DNA of 35,906 nt, from contig CABRFG010000016.1 of NCBI GenBank assembly GCA_902470095.1, positions 1 through 35,906 on the forward strand. The letters are read 5' to 3'. Positions 7,900 to 15,823 of this stretch are shown here, in pieces. The position numbers were made by a program, and so were the translations under genes. Position 1 is the first letter of the stretch; the number at the start of each line of letters is the position of its first letter. Source of the DNA: an uncultured Collinsella sp. Lineage in GTDB: Bacteria; Actinomycetota; Coriobacteriia; Coriobacteriales; Coriobacteriaceae. A model generated the notes under the pieces. That model did not search any database. It was not told the origin of the DNA and saw only the letters and a program-made list of their open reading frames with translations.

Positions 7900-8547
7900 A
7901 TGCTCAACAATCTTTCCGACAATCAGAAACGCACCTTGGCGCTTGCCGCGATGGCGCTGTTGGCCCTGGCGTGCCTGTGTGGCACGCTGGCTTTTACCGT
8001 TGATATGGTTCCAGCGAACAACGTTCTATCGTTTGGCAGCGTGAAGGTACGAGTCTGCGAATACACCCTCAACGAGCAGGGCGAGGAGATTCCGTTTGAG
8101 GCTGACGAGCACGGGGACTATCCCGACACCAAGGCCGGGGGCTCTGACATTAGCCGCATTGTGCGCGTGGAGAACGCCGGCGCGCAGCCTGAGTACGTTC
8201 GCGCTCGTCTGCGCATGACGTCAGTGGCACCCGACGGTTCGAGTGCGGATGCCTCGGGCAACGTTGCCTTTAACGTGAACGCGGGCGAGGGGTCCCCGTG
8301 GATCGATGGCGGCGATGGGTGGTACTACTACCGCGGATTGGCTGGCCGTGGCGGCATGCTCGACCCCGGCGCCATGACGGAGAGTCTCATGGACTCGCTG
8401 CGCTTCGTGGGCGACTACAACGATGCCGCGCGCGGTGGCTCATTCAAACTTGATATCGACGTCCAGGCCGTGCAGGCCAAAAATCAGCAGGCAAACGATA
8501 CCGTCCTCGACGTGCTCGACGTCGTGGGCTGGCCGGAGGCGAACTAG
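7900..8547 (+). CDS. SipW-dependent TasA-like minor subunit
   Basis: An exported protein of 215 residues from the ATG at 7900 (219 if the in-frame TTG at 7888 is used; neither has a clear ribosome site). The signal region is a long Ala/Leu core (LALAAMALLALACLCG) ending GTLAFTVD, then NNVLSFGSVKV, the same GTxAF...NxxxFGSV layout as the two sister proteins at 7094 and 14012. The mature part has DISRIVRVENAGAQPEYVRARLRM, the family strand pattern also seen in the third protein (VAVKNSGSAPAYLRVAVDI). A WYYYRGL aromatic stretch and TESLMDSLRF follow. Likely a minor fibre or adaptor subunit secreted through Sec and cut by the SipW-type peptidase. It lies between the attenuator hairpin and the giant adhesin gene, three bases before its start. 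Confidence 0.75.
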   Translation: MLNNLSDNQKRTLALAAMALLALACLCGTLAFTVDMVPANNVLSFGSVKVRVCEYTLNEQGEEIPFEADEHGDYPDTKAGGSDISRIVRVENAGAQPEYVRARLRMTSVAPDGSSADASGNVAFNVNAGEGSPWIDGGDGWYYYRGLAGRGGMLDPGAMTESLMDSLRFVGDYNDAARGGSFKLDIDVQAVQAKNQQANDTVLDVLDVVGWPEAN

Positions 8548-8550
8548 CCT

Positions 8551-11500
8551 ATGAAGCTCAAGAACAGAAATCGAGGTGTGCTCAGCAGGCTGATTGCCGT
8601 CGCGGCGATTGCCCTTTGCTGCGTTATGGTGCTGCCGGCGGTGGCGCATGCCGAGGGTAAAACCGAATTCCACATCAAAAACGAGGCTGACTTTTTGTCG
8701 TGCGTGGCGCTTTCGCGCGAGCGCGACACGCGCGATTGGCACGTCTATCTCGATAACGATATTGAGCTCGATGGTGAGGACATGAAGACCATCGTCTCAA
8801 ACACGGTCAAGCACCTCTCCTTTGGCAATAAGGAGCATCCCTTTAGGGGCGTTTTCGATGGCCAGAACCACACCGTTAAAGGTCTGGACTACGCCAACAA
8901 TATGTTGGATCCCGAGCGCGATACGGGCTTTTTTGCCGAGACCGATGGCGCTACCATCAAGAACTTCCTGGTCAAGGATGCCAACATTTGGGCTGACTTT
9001 CGCGGCGGCATTATCGTGGGCAAGGCTGTCAACACCCGCTTCGAAAACGTCATGGTCATGGAGAGTACCCTGCACGTTACGTGCGCCAACAACATGCTCA
9101 ACGTTATTACTAACGCAGGCTTTGAGGGTGGATTGATTGCCGGCGAGCTCGATGGTTGCACCCTCTACGACTGCGAGGTCCGTGGTGGCCGCGCCGTTAA
9201 CAGCACGACTTCGGGCGTACAAGCAATCGGTGGCGAGGGCCTGTATATGGCGGCGTTTGCCGGCTACGTTAAAAACTCGACTATCGAGTATTGCCGCGTG
9301 ACGCCTACGCGCAACCAGGATGGCTCGATTGCCGAGAAGGGCATGACCGACGTCACCAATAAATACGATGTTGCCGTTGGCGCCCTGGGCGGCAACAACG
9401 TGTACGCCTCGGGTTTTGTGGGCTGCATGGCTGGTGGTGCCAAGGTCATCGATTGCTTCTCGACGGCACAATGCTACAGCTATGCCGCGTCGTACGTGGG
9501 CGTCATTTCCGTGACGCGTGCGTGGACGGGTGGCCTGGCGGGCCGTATTTTAACTGAAGAGGGCAACGAGCTCGTTCGAAGCCACTTTGCGGGCGATTTG
9601 AGCTCGCGTCAGTACAATCCCATCGCCGTGATTCCCATTATTCAAAACGATGTGAACTTGGGCGGTATTGCTGCGCGCGCCAACAAGGGCGATGCCACGG
9701 TTACCGAGTGCTACTTTAAGCCGAGCGTGAGCCTAAAAGGCAGCAGCCAGGGTACTGCGGCTAAGAAAAAGATACCTTCGTTTGGCGGTGACGGCACCAC
9801 CAAGGGCGACAGCTACGGTCCGTGGGATGACGAGCGTTACATCACGCGCGAGCTGTGGGAACAGCACGACTACGACTTCTGTGCCGGCACCATGCGCTCG
9901 ACCGCCAACGACGATGCCTTGGGCGGTTCGCATGCCAACGAGTGGGCGATGGACTACAGGCTGAATATTCCCGTGCATGGCCAGAGCGTTAAGGCGACGA
10001 TTGATTTTCCCGGTGCGGGTACGGCAACAATCGAGAAGACCAAACTTGGCAAAGACCAGGCGACCACGGACCCGTACACCTTTGCGGTGAGCGCCGTGCT
10101 GGCGGGAACTGCTCAGGGCTTGGCCCAGGGCGATACCTCGGTGACGTTCAGGCAGGATACCTCCGCAAAGCCTGCGGGGCTGAGCGAAGCGAACGGCGGC
10201 TACCGCTTTATGGGCTGGTTCCGCGAGCGCGATGTGCGTGCGAATCGAATTGGACAAGACAACAGCTGGTTTGACGGCAAGACCGATGACGCTGCGGTGA
10301 AGGATGGCAAGCGCGTTCAGGACAACACGAAGCACGAGGCGACGTCTATCTACACTGCCGACAACGGCAAGGATCATGCCGAGAGTGAGGGCTTCAAGGG
10401 CAATGACCTCTTTATCGCTTCATACGAGGCGCAGGTGCTGTTCTATAACGTTAAGGGCGAGATGCTCAATTGGAAAGACGGCAAGGCGCACGATCAGTCT
10501 ACGGACTGGTACCGCTATGGCGTCGGTTTGACGCCCGCTGCCCCCGCGGATCGCGGCGGCTTGTCGAAAACCGCGATGTTTATCGGCTGGACCACGCAGC
10601 CGAACGACGATAAGAGCATGAACGGCGCCTATGCCGCCATTACCTCTCCTCAGCTGGCAGATCTTAAAAATCAGGGAGCTTTTTATCCTGCGGGTAGCGA
10701 GATCACCGTGGTCGGTCCCACCGATTTCTATCCCGTGTACAGCGACTACGTTTCGAACATCATGACGGTGTTCGAAGGCAATGAGCAGGATGAACTCGGT
10801 GATGTGACCCAGCGCGTTGACGTGGGCAATACTCATGTGGACGTGCAGCCGGGCGAGAATGGAACGAGCTCCTATACCGTGCAGGTACGCGATGTGAACA
10901 ATAAGCCTCTATCCGATGGCGGCACCCTGCCCGACGGCTACCGCTTCTTGGGTTGGTATGAAAACAAGGGGACCGAGGATGCCCCGCTCGAGGTGCGCGT
11001 AAGCCGCGACCCCAGCTATATACTCCCTGCCGATGTCGATCTAACCGTGCCGCACACCTACATCGCCCGCTTTGAGTACCGCGTGGATTATTACGTCCGC
11101 GCGTACGCGAACGATGAATACACGAAGTCGGAACTCCTTTGCTCTGTATGGAACGAGTACAATACACCGTTTAACGATCAGGTTGGCACAAGTTATGTTC
11201 GAGAGAACGTGGTGCACTGGGGTTCCGAGCACGTTAATCATGGCGATAAGAATGCCTATAGGGGCGAGTGTGCAGAGGGGTACTACGACAGCAATAAGCG
11301 AATCGTGGCCCCCATGAGCGCATATTCGCATAACGTGAGAAACGATACGGGGGCGGATACCCTAAAGAATGTCCTTGTGGATACAGATTTCCCAGGTTCT
11401 GGAACGATTGACGATGAAAAGGTTATTAATGCGTTGAAGTACACTTTTACGCCATCTAACGATCGTTATAGCTTGAAGTTTTGGACGCTTGAGAGAAGCG

Positions 11501-14010
11501 GCGGCCGATGGACGTATCTTAATAATCCCGTAAAGGCTTCAATCGATTACACTTCGAAATACCGCATGCGTGCAATGGTGACGACGCGTGTCGATTTTTA
11601 TAAGAAAGATGGCACGGTCTACAAGGAAACGACGCGTCGCTACGAGAGCAATTTGCTCCAAAAGAAGAGTGGCGAAGAGGATCCTCATTACACGTACAAG
11701 TATCCATTCATCTATACGAATGATACGGTTGATAAGAATTCCGGAGGGGACAGCGACAACATTACAGATCCTAAACTGACCCTCGAGTCCTCTCCGACCG
11801 ATGTGGAGATGGCGGTGCCGGGCTATAAGTTCTTGGGCTGGATTTCTACGGCTGAGGTCGAGAAGGGCTCTCCCGTCTGGAACTATATCTACGATGTCGC
11901 CAACGACCCCTATGTGACGAGCGATCCGGAAAAGGCGGCGCCATACTTGGCGACGGATGACTCCAAGGTCACCCAGTGGCAGGATGCCTATCCCGTCTAC
12001 GCAAAGTACGACGTCAGCTATACCACCAACCTGCATCGTGCCGGTTTTGAGGGCACTTCTGAAGTCAATGTGCCCAAGTACGATATCGTCCCTGTTATCA
12101 ATGCGGACACTGATCCCGCCACGGCAACGGTGACTCCTGATATTGCGACGCCTGTTTATAAATCCGGTGGCGAGCTATACAAGCTAAATAAGGTCGAAAT
12201 CGAACTCCCGAATGGTGAGGTCAAGAAGCTCGATTCTGCCGACGGCAGCTCCTACTCCTATCCGGTGGAGCCGGGCAAACCCTATACGTTTGTGGCCTAC
12301 TACACGCCCATCGCGGTGGTGTACCACCTGAACGGCACCGATATCGATGGCAAGCTCGCGCAGGAGGGCGATACGCTCGGCAGCCTTAAGGATGGCATCC
12401 CGCTGCCAACGTATAACGTTGGCGACATCGATGCTGCAACGAACGCATACAATGCTTTCGTAGGCTGGACGGAAACTAAACCGGCATCCGGCAACGGTTA
12501 TGTCGTTTGGTCGGACGGCCTTCCCATGGTGAATACAAACACTGTGGTTAACGCCCCCATGGAGCTGTACCCGGTCTACCGTGCCAGCGCGGTAATTGTC
12601 CAATCGAATATCGATGCCAATCTGGATAACCCCGATTCCGTGCGTTCTCTTTCGCGCACCGACTCTGGCGATCAAATTTCGCTGGAAGTAAGAGCTACAG
12701 CTGAGGTTGTCGGCAAGGATGGCACCAAGTACGACTTTGTCGGCTGGTCGCGTGACTATGAATCCGATAGTAAATACACTCTGATGACCGAAGACGATAA
12801 GTATCCCCTCGAGGGTAGTGAACCCTTTAAGGGCGCGACGTATACCGCGGTGTACAAGGTCACGCCGCATAAGGTGCGCTATCACAGCGTCGACGGGGCG
12901 GTCATCTTTACGGCGACGGTCGACTCGGGCGACGAGCGAGCGACGGGTGCTGGCTTCGTCCATAACGTCGATGTTCCCAAGATGGATGAGAACGGCAACC
13001 CGGTCTATGACAAAAACGGCAATCCCGAGATGGAGAAAAAGTCCGTGGCATACGACCCGGACGCCCACTCCAAGATCGTCGCGCTGCTCGATGAAAAGAT
13101 GGCTACTAGCGGTGACGTACGTGAGCTCTTCCTGGAGTGGCGATATGTGCCTGCCGTTGGCGCTCCGAAGTCTTGGAATGAGTTTAAGGGCGAGCCGGTC
13201 AAGGGAGACATGGACCTGTATCCCGTGACGTATCGAGTGGCCGCCAATGATACGTCCGATACCGAGAAACCCGTAGCAATGACCGCGCAGCTTAAGTGGT
13301 TGCTCGATCCCACCGCTGACAACACAGTCGACAACAACGCCGACGAGGCGCCGTTTAAGGCCTGCTTCGCCAAGCCGTTTATGGGGACGCAGCTGACTGT
13401 TACGGTTAAGCAGGCGAGCTACGGCCCTGGTACATCCATGACGGAGGAGCCCGTAAACGACAAATATGTCTCGCTTTATAGCTTGGGCTCGGGTAACGGT
13501 TCGTTTGACTTGGCCAACCGCCTGGAGTCCAAGAAGACGGGCGAAGGGGAGCAGGGCCCCGGCAATGCCGTGTTCAACTTCGCCAAGACCCATGCGCTGA
13601 CAATTGTTAAAAAGACCACCGATACAAGTGCTATGGGGCAGACGTTCCGCTTTAAGGTGACGAAGACGGCAGAGGGAGCCTCTTCCGAGACGCGCATGGT
13701 CGAGGTGAAAGTCGATAAAACCCAGCAGGAAAACGGTGAAACCTGGTATGTCGGCAGCGTGCAGCTTGCCGCTCCGGCGGGTGACTATACCGTCGTGGAA
13801 GACACGGCTTGGGCATGGCGCTACCAGGGTGAGCTGAGCACGCCGGGTAAGGTGCCCGGTAAATCTGCCGAACTAGTCATCTCGTCCGCTTCGAGTGCGG
13901 GCGACACCGTGGTGACGTGCGTCAACACGCGTGCGAAGGGCAAATGGGTCGATGGTGGCTCGCGTGCCAAGAATGTTTGGGAAAACGGCACGCTGAGGAG
14001 GGAGGACTAG
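8551..14010 (+). CDS. giant exported repeat protein (InlB B-repeat-like adhesin)
   Basis: A 1819-residue exported protein. Signal peptide: MKLKNRNRGVLSRL, hydrophobic core, cleavage after AHA near residue 34. Residues about 35-420 look like a parallel beta-helix or GLUG-like region (FRGVFDGQNHTVKGLDYANN, GFFAETDGATIKNFLVKDA). From about 540 to 1500, six FxGW motifs (RFMGW, MFIGW, RFLGW, KFLGW, AFVGW, DFVGW) mark Flg_new/InlB B-like repeats, each ending in a 'Y-x-A-x-Y' style strand such as YTFVAYYTP. A C-terminal module (about 1680-1795: LTIVKKTTDTSAMGQTFRFK to VVTCVNTR) resembles Cna-B or Spy0128-like pilin domains. No LPxTG-type signal or transmembrane helix follows; the protein ends VWENGTLRRED. 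It must be held by partners, by covalent linkage or by non-covalent fibre contacts, or released. GGAGG lies 11 bases before the ATG. Its stop is one base before the next ATG. Confidence 0.85.
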   Translation: MKLKNRNRGVLSRLIAVAAIALCCVMVLPAVAHAEGKTEFHIKNEADFLSCVALSRERDTRDWHVYLDNDIELDGEDMKTIVSNTVKHLSFGNKEHPFRGVFDGQNHTVKGLDYANNMLDPERDTGFFAETDGATIKNFLVKDANIWADFRGGIIVGKAVNTRFENVMVMESTLHVTCANNMLNVITNAGFEGGLIAGELDGCTLYDCEVRGGRAVNSTTSGVQAIGGEGLYMAAFAGYVKNSTIEYCRVTPTRNQDGSIAEKGMTDVTNKYDVAVGALGGNNVYASGFVGCMAGGAKVIDCFSTAQCYSYAASYVGVISVTRAWTGGLAGRILTEEGNELVRSHFAGDLSSRQYNPIAVIPIIQNDVNLGGIAARANKGDATVTECYFKPSVSLKGSSQGTAAKKKIPSFGGDGTTKGDSYGPWDDERYITRELWEQHDYDFCAGTMRSTANDDALGGSHANEWAMDYRLNIPVHGQSVKATIDFPGAGTATIEKTKLGKDQATTDPYTFAVSAVLAGTAQGLAQGDTSVTFRQDTSAKPAGLSEANGGYRFMGWFRERDVRANRIGQDNSWFDGKTDDAAVKDGKRVQDNTKHEATSIYTADNGKDHAESEGFKGNDLFIASYEAQVLFYNVKGEMLNWKDGKAHDQSTDWYRYGVGLTPAAPADRGGLSKTAMFIGWTTQPNDDKSMNGAYAAITSPQLADLKNQGAFYPAGSEITVVGPTDFYPVYSDYVSNIMTVFEGNEQDELGDVTQRVDVGNTHVDVQPGENGTSSYTVQVRDVNNKPLSDGGTLPDGYRFLGWYENKGTEDAPLEVRVSRDPSYILPADVDLTVPHTYIARFEYRVDYYVRAYANDEYTKSELLCSVWNEYNTPFNDQVGTSYVRENVVHWGSEHVNHGDKNAYRGECAEGYYDSNKRIVAPMSAYSHNVRNDTGADTLKNVLVDTDFPGSGTIDDEKVINALKYTFTPSNDRYSLKFWTLERSGGRWTYLNNPVKASIDYTSKYRMRAMVTTRVDFYKKDGTVYKETTRRYESNLLQKKSGEEDPHYTYKYPFIYTNDTVDKNSGGDSDNITDPKLTLESSPTDVEMAVPGYKFLGWISTAEVEKGSPVWNYIYDVANDPYVTSDPEKAAPYLATDDSKVTQWQDAYPVYAKYDVSYTTNLHRAGFEGTSEVNVPKYDIVPVINADTDPATATVTPDIATPVYKSGGELYKLNKVEIELPNGEVKKLDSADGSSYSYPVEPGKPYTFVAYYTPIAVVYHLNGTDIDGKLAQEGDTLGSLKDGIPLPTYNVGDIDAATNAYNAFVGWTETKPASGNGYVVWSDGLPMVNTNTVVNAPMELYPVYRASAVIVQSNIDANLDNPDSVRSLSRTDSGDQISLEVRATAEVVGKDGTKYDFVGWSRDYESDSKYTLMTEDDKYPLEGSEPFKGATYTAVYKVTPHKVRYHSVDGAVIFTATVDSGDERATGAGFVHNVDVPKMDENGNPVYDKNGNPEMEKKSVAYDPDAHSKIVALLDEKMATSGDVRELFLEWRYVPAVGAPKSWNEFKGEPVKGDMDLYPVTYRVAANDTSDTEKPVAMTAQLKWLLDPTADNTVDNNADEAPFKACFAKPFMGTQLTVTVKQASYGPGTSMTEEPVNDKYVSLYSLGSGNGSFDLANRLESKKTGEGEQGPGNAVFNFAKTHALTIVKKTTDTSAMGQTFRFKVTKTAEGASSETRMVEVKVDKTQQENGETWYVGSVQLAAPAGDYTVVEDTAWAWRYQGELSTPGKVPGKSAELVISSASSAGDTVVTCVNTRAKGKWVDGGSRAKNVWENGTLRRED

Positions 14011-14011
14011 G

Positions 14012-14581
14012 ATGACTAAGCGCAAGCGGATCGTCGCCCTCCTTGTCGGCGTTCTCCTTTTGGCCGGCGCTGCCGGCACCTTTGCGTGGCTTTCGGTTAC
14101 GGGCGTGCTGGTCAACGAGTTTGGCTTTGGCTCGGTGTCGCCTTCGGTGAACGAGAAGCTCGACAATAATGTAAAGAGCGACGTTGCGGTTAAAAATAGC
14201 GGCTCAGCACCGGCGTACCTGCGTGTTGCGGTGGATATCTACTGGCAGGACCAGGATGGCGCACGCTTGTGGGATGAGCCGGTTGCTGGCAAAGATTACG
14301 TCATTGAGTGGGACAAGGTGTCCAACGCCTCCACTACAAACAGCGCCAGGTCTTGGGTTGTCGCTTCCGATGGGTTCTACTACTGGACGTCTCCCGTTGC
14401 GCCGATGGGCGAAACCGGCGTGCTCATCAAGAGCGTGTCCGAGAAGAAGGCAGATGGTAAAAACCTAGTCGTCGACATTTCGACCCAGGCGATTCAGTCC
14501 ACGCCCGACGATGCGGTTAAAGAGGCATGGGGTTGCAAGGTCAATGATGGCGTGCTGGTGCCGCCGCATGGAGGTGCGTAA
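14012..14581 (+). CDS. SipW-dependent TasA-like minor subunit
   Basis: A 189-residue exported protein. MTKRKR, a hydrophobic core, then AGTFAWLSVTG and NEFGFGSVSPSVNEK form the same signal layout as the proteins at 7094 and 7900. VAVKNSGSAPAYLRVAVDIYW is the family core strand pair. An aromatic stretch, DGFYYWTSPVAPMGET, resembles WYYYRGLAGRGGM of the second protein, so these two minor subunits are closer to each other than to the 7094 product. Two bases separate it from the following gene and one base from the giant adhesin gene, so translation is probably coupled. AGGAGGGAGGA just before the ATG is a very strong ribosome site. Likely role: adaptor between the adhesin or fibre and the anchored protein encoded next. 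Confidence 0.78.
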   Translation: MTKRKRIVALLVGVLLLAGAAGTFAWLSVTGVLVNEFGFGSVSPSVNEKLDNNVKSDVAVKNSGSAPAYLRVAVDIYWQDQDGARLWDEPVAGKDYVIEWDKVSNASTTNSARSWVVASDGFYYWTSPVAPMGETGVLIKSVSEKKADGKNLVVDISTQAIQSTPDDAVKEAWGCKVNDGVLVPPHGGA

Positions 14582-14583
14582 GT

Positions 14584-15282
14584 ATGTCGTTCCCAATTCG
14601 CAAAGGCGTTGCGCGCTCCTTGCGTTGCGTGGTCGCGGCCATTTTCTGCGTGGTCGCGCTTGCCACTCCTGCCCGTGCATTCGCCGATACTCCCGCGATT
14701 GCGTATGACGGAAATGCGCGCCAGCTGACGGTCTCGGGAGCGACGGGCTCCTTGGGGGAGCCCGATCTGTTTCCAGCCTTTAAAGATCTAATGCCCGGCG
14801 ATGCACGCGAGCAGCAGATCGAGGTTCGTGCCACGGGCGTAAAGTCCCAGGTACGCGTGTTTGTGCGGGCCGTTGTCGATCACGAGACGGCACGCTTGCT
14901 GTCGCCCATTACCTTATCGGCGTCGGCGAGCGATGCGTCTGCCGGTTGGCTCCAGACGGGAACGCCGGGCAGCGTGTTCGCATATCCCACGCAGGTCGCA
15001 ACGTTTACGAGTGATGGCAGTACGGTGCTCAATTTGCAACTAAGTGTCCCGACGTCGGTGGGCAACGAGCTTGCCGACGCAAGCAAGACCATTCGCTGGG
15101 AGATTACCGCCGAGGATGATGGCGAGAAGATTCCCGTACGCCCAGCTGGCAGTAAGAGCTCCGGCCTGTTTGGCCTGGCGGCAACCGGCGACAGCACGCT
15201 CACATTGCTCTTGGCGTTGCTGACGCTTGCGATCATCGCTTTTATGGCCGCGCTGCTTTTGTCTCAAAGGAATAAGCGCTAG
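14584..15282 (+). CDS. LAATG-anchored surface protein, likely fibre anchor
   Basis: A 232-residue wall-anchored protein. The Sec signal peptide ends at AFA-DTP near residue 34 and is of the ordinary type, not SipW-like. The mature part has DLFPAFKDLMPGDAREQQIEVR, a 'PGD-x-x-x-Q-x-I-x-V' strand also found in proteins encoded with TasA-like subunits, and ends TIRWEITAEDDGEK. The C-terminus has the sorting signal LAATGD, a 24-residue hydrophobic stretch and RNKR. As with LANTG in the protein at 272-1237, Ala replaces Pro. Being the only protein of this locus with a wall-sorting signal, it is the natural tether for the fibre or adhesin; this is inference from position. GGAGGTGCG about seven bases before the ATG, overlapping the end of the previous gene, supports the start. 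Confidence 0.8.
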   Translation: MSFPIRKGVARSLRCVVAAIFCVVALATPARAFADTPAIAYDGNARQLTVSGATGSLGEPDLFPAFKDLMPGDAREQQIEVRATGVKSQVRVFVRAVVDHETARLLSPITLSASASDASAGWLQTGTPGSVFAYPTQVATFTSDGSTVLNLQLSVPTSVGNELADASKTIRWEITAEDDGEKIPVRPAGSKSSGLFGLAATGDSTLTLLLALLTLAIIAFMAALLLSQRNKR

Positions 15283-15299
15283 GTCCATCTTCTAAACGC

Positions 15300-15330
15300 A
15301 ACGCCCGCCGCTGGGCGGGCGCCCCTTTAT
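15300..15330 (+). terminator. rho-independent terminator of the fibre locus
   Basis: CGCCCGC, loop CGCT, GGGCGGGCG (15302-15321), then CCCCTTTATT. It lies 20 bases after the anchor gene and ends the locus. Confidence 0.75.
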
Positions 15331-15365
15331 TGATGGAAGGCCTAATAAGCGGATATTCCATGTCC

Positions 15366-15590
15366 GGATGTATTCAGAGCGGGACGGGCTTTCCGGATGG
15401 GCGGGGTCTTGGAAAGCGTGTCCCAGTATTTGGCTTTGGAATGGGATGCGGTTTCCGGTTGAGGGGCTTGGCGGAAAATGCGACCCGGAATTTGCAATCG
15501 GAGTGGGATACAGTTTCCCAACGGGGCCGTAAGCGGAAACCGCATCCCGCTCTGGACGTGAATTCTGGGACACGGCTTCCGGATGCAAAA
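15366..15590. repeat. array of 61-bp hairpin repeat units
   Basis: A motif of the type GGGAYRCGGTTTCC appears in direct orientation near 15380, 15441, 15502 and 15567, and inverted (GGAAANCGYRTCCC type) near 15411, 15472 and 15534. Both series are spaced 61 bases (the last 64), so the block is about three tandem 61-bp units, each able to fold as a hairpin with arms of about 14 bases and a loop of about 18, plus a final half unit. Arms vary between units, yet pairing is partly kept. 61 is not a multiple of three and the frames across it are not convincing, so it is non-coding. One related unit is at 6028-6080. Confidence 0.75.
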
Positions 15591-15615
15591 AAGGCCACAT
15601 AACGTGGCCTTCAAC
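15586..15615 (-). terminator. minus-strand terminator, distal copy
   Basis: GGCCAC/GTGGCC stem around ATAAC; on the minus strand it reads into TTTTTT. It is a back-up terminator for the LTA synthase family gene and abuts the end of the hairpin array. Confidence 0.7.
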
Positions 15616-15666
15616 TTATATATGTTCGGCGATACACCCAAGACAAGCCACGCCCCAACATCAGGG

Positions 15667-15796
15667 CGTCTGTCCAGGCGGAGGCATATAAGGTTCATCG
15701 CGAGTTCCGCACGCAAAGAAGGCCACTTAATGTGGCCTTCGTCTTGCGCAGGACTGTCCGAGCAGGGAACCTTATATGCCTCCGCCCGGACAGACG
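15667..15796. repeat. 30-bp inverted repeats flanking a hairpin
   Basis: The 30 bases at 15667-15696 (CGTCTGTCCAGGCGGAGGCA then TATAAGGTTC) match the reverse complement of 15767-15796 with one mismatch. The 70 bases between contain the hairpin AAGGCCACTTAATGTGGCCTT. The 130-bp unit has the form of a small non-autonomous inverted-repeat element, or of one long RNA stem. I see no clear target-site duplication. Confidence 0.7.
15714..15745 (-). terminator. minus-strand terminator of the LTA synthase family gene
   Basis: GCAAAGAAGGCCAC pairs with GTGGCCTTCGTCTTGC around CTTAAT. On the minus strand the stem is followed by a TTCTTT run. It lies about 80 bases after the stop at 15824 and has the same GGCCAC core as the copy at 15586. 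Confidence 0.65.
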
Positions 15797-15823
15797 TTTC
15801 AGTTATGAACTCGCAGCTAGTCG

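Noticed and set aside
15366..15590. CRISPR array
   Set aside because: Period and alternation look array-like, but there are no unique spacers between constant repeats, every part of the unit recurs imperfectly, and there are no cas genes.
15292..15716. Open frames on both strands across the 61-bp repeat array
   Set aside because: They follow from the repeat's composition, the period is not a multiple of three, and neither ribosome sites nor a consistent repeated peptide are seen.
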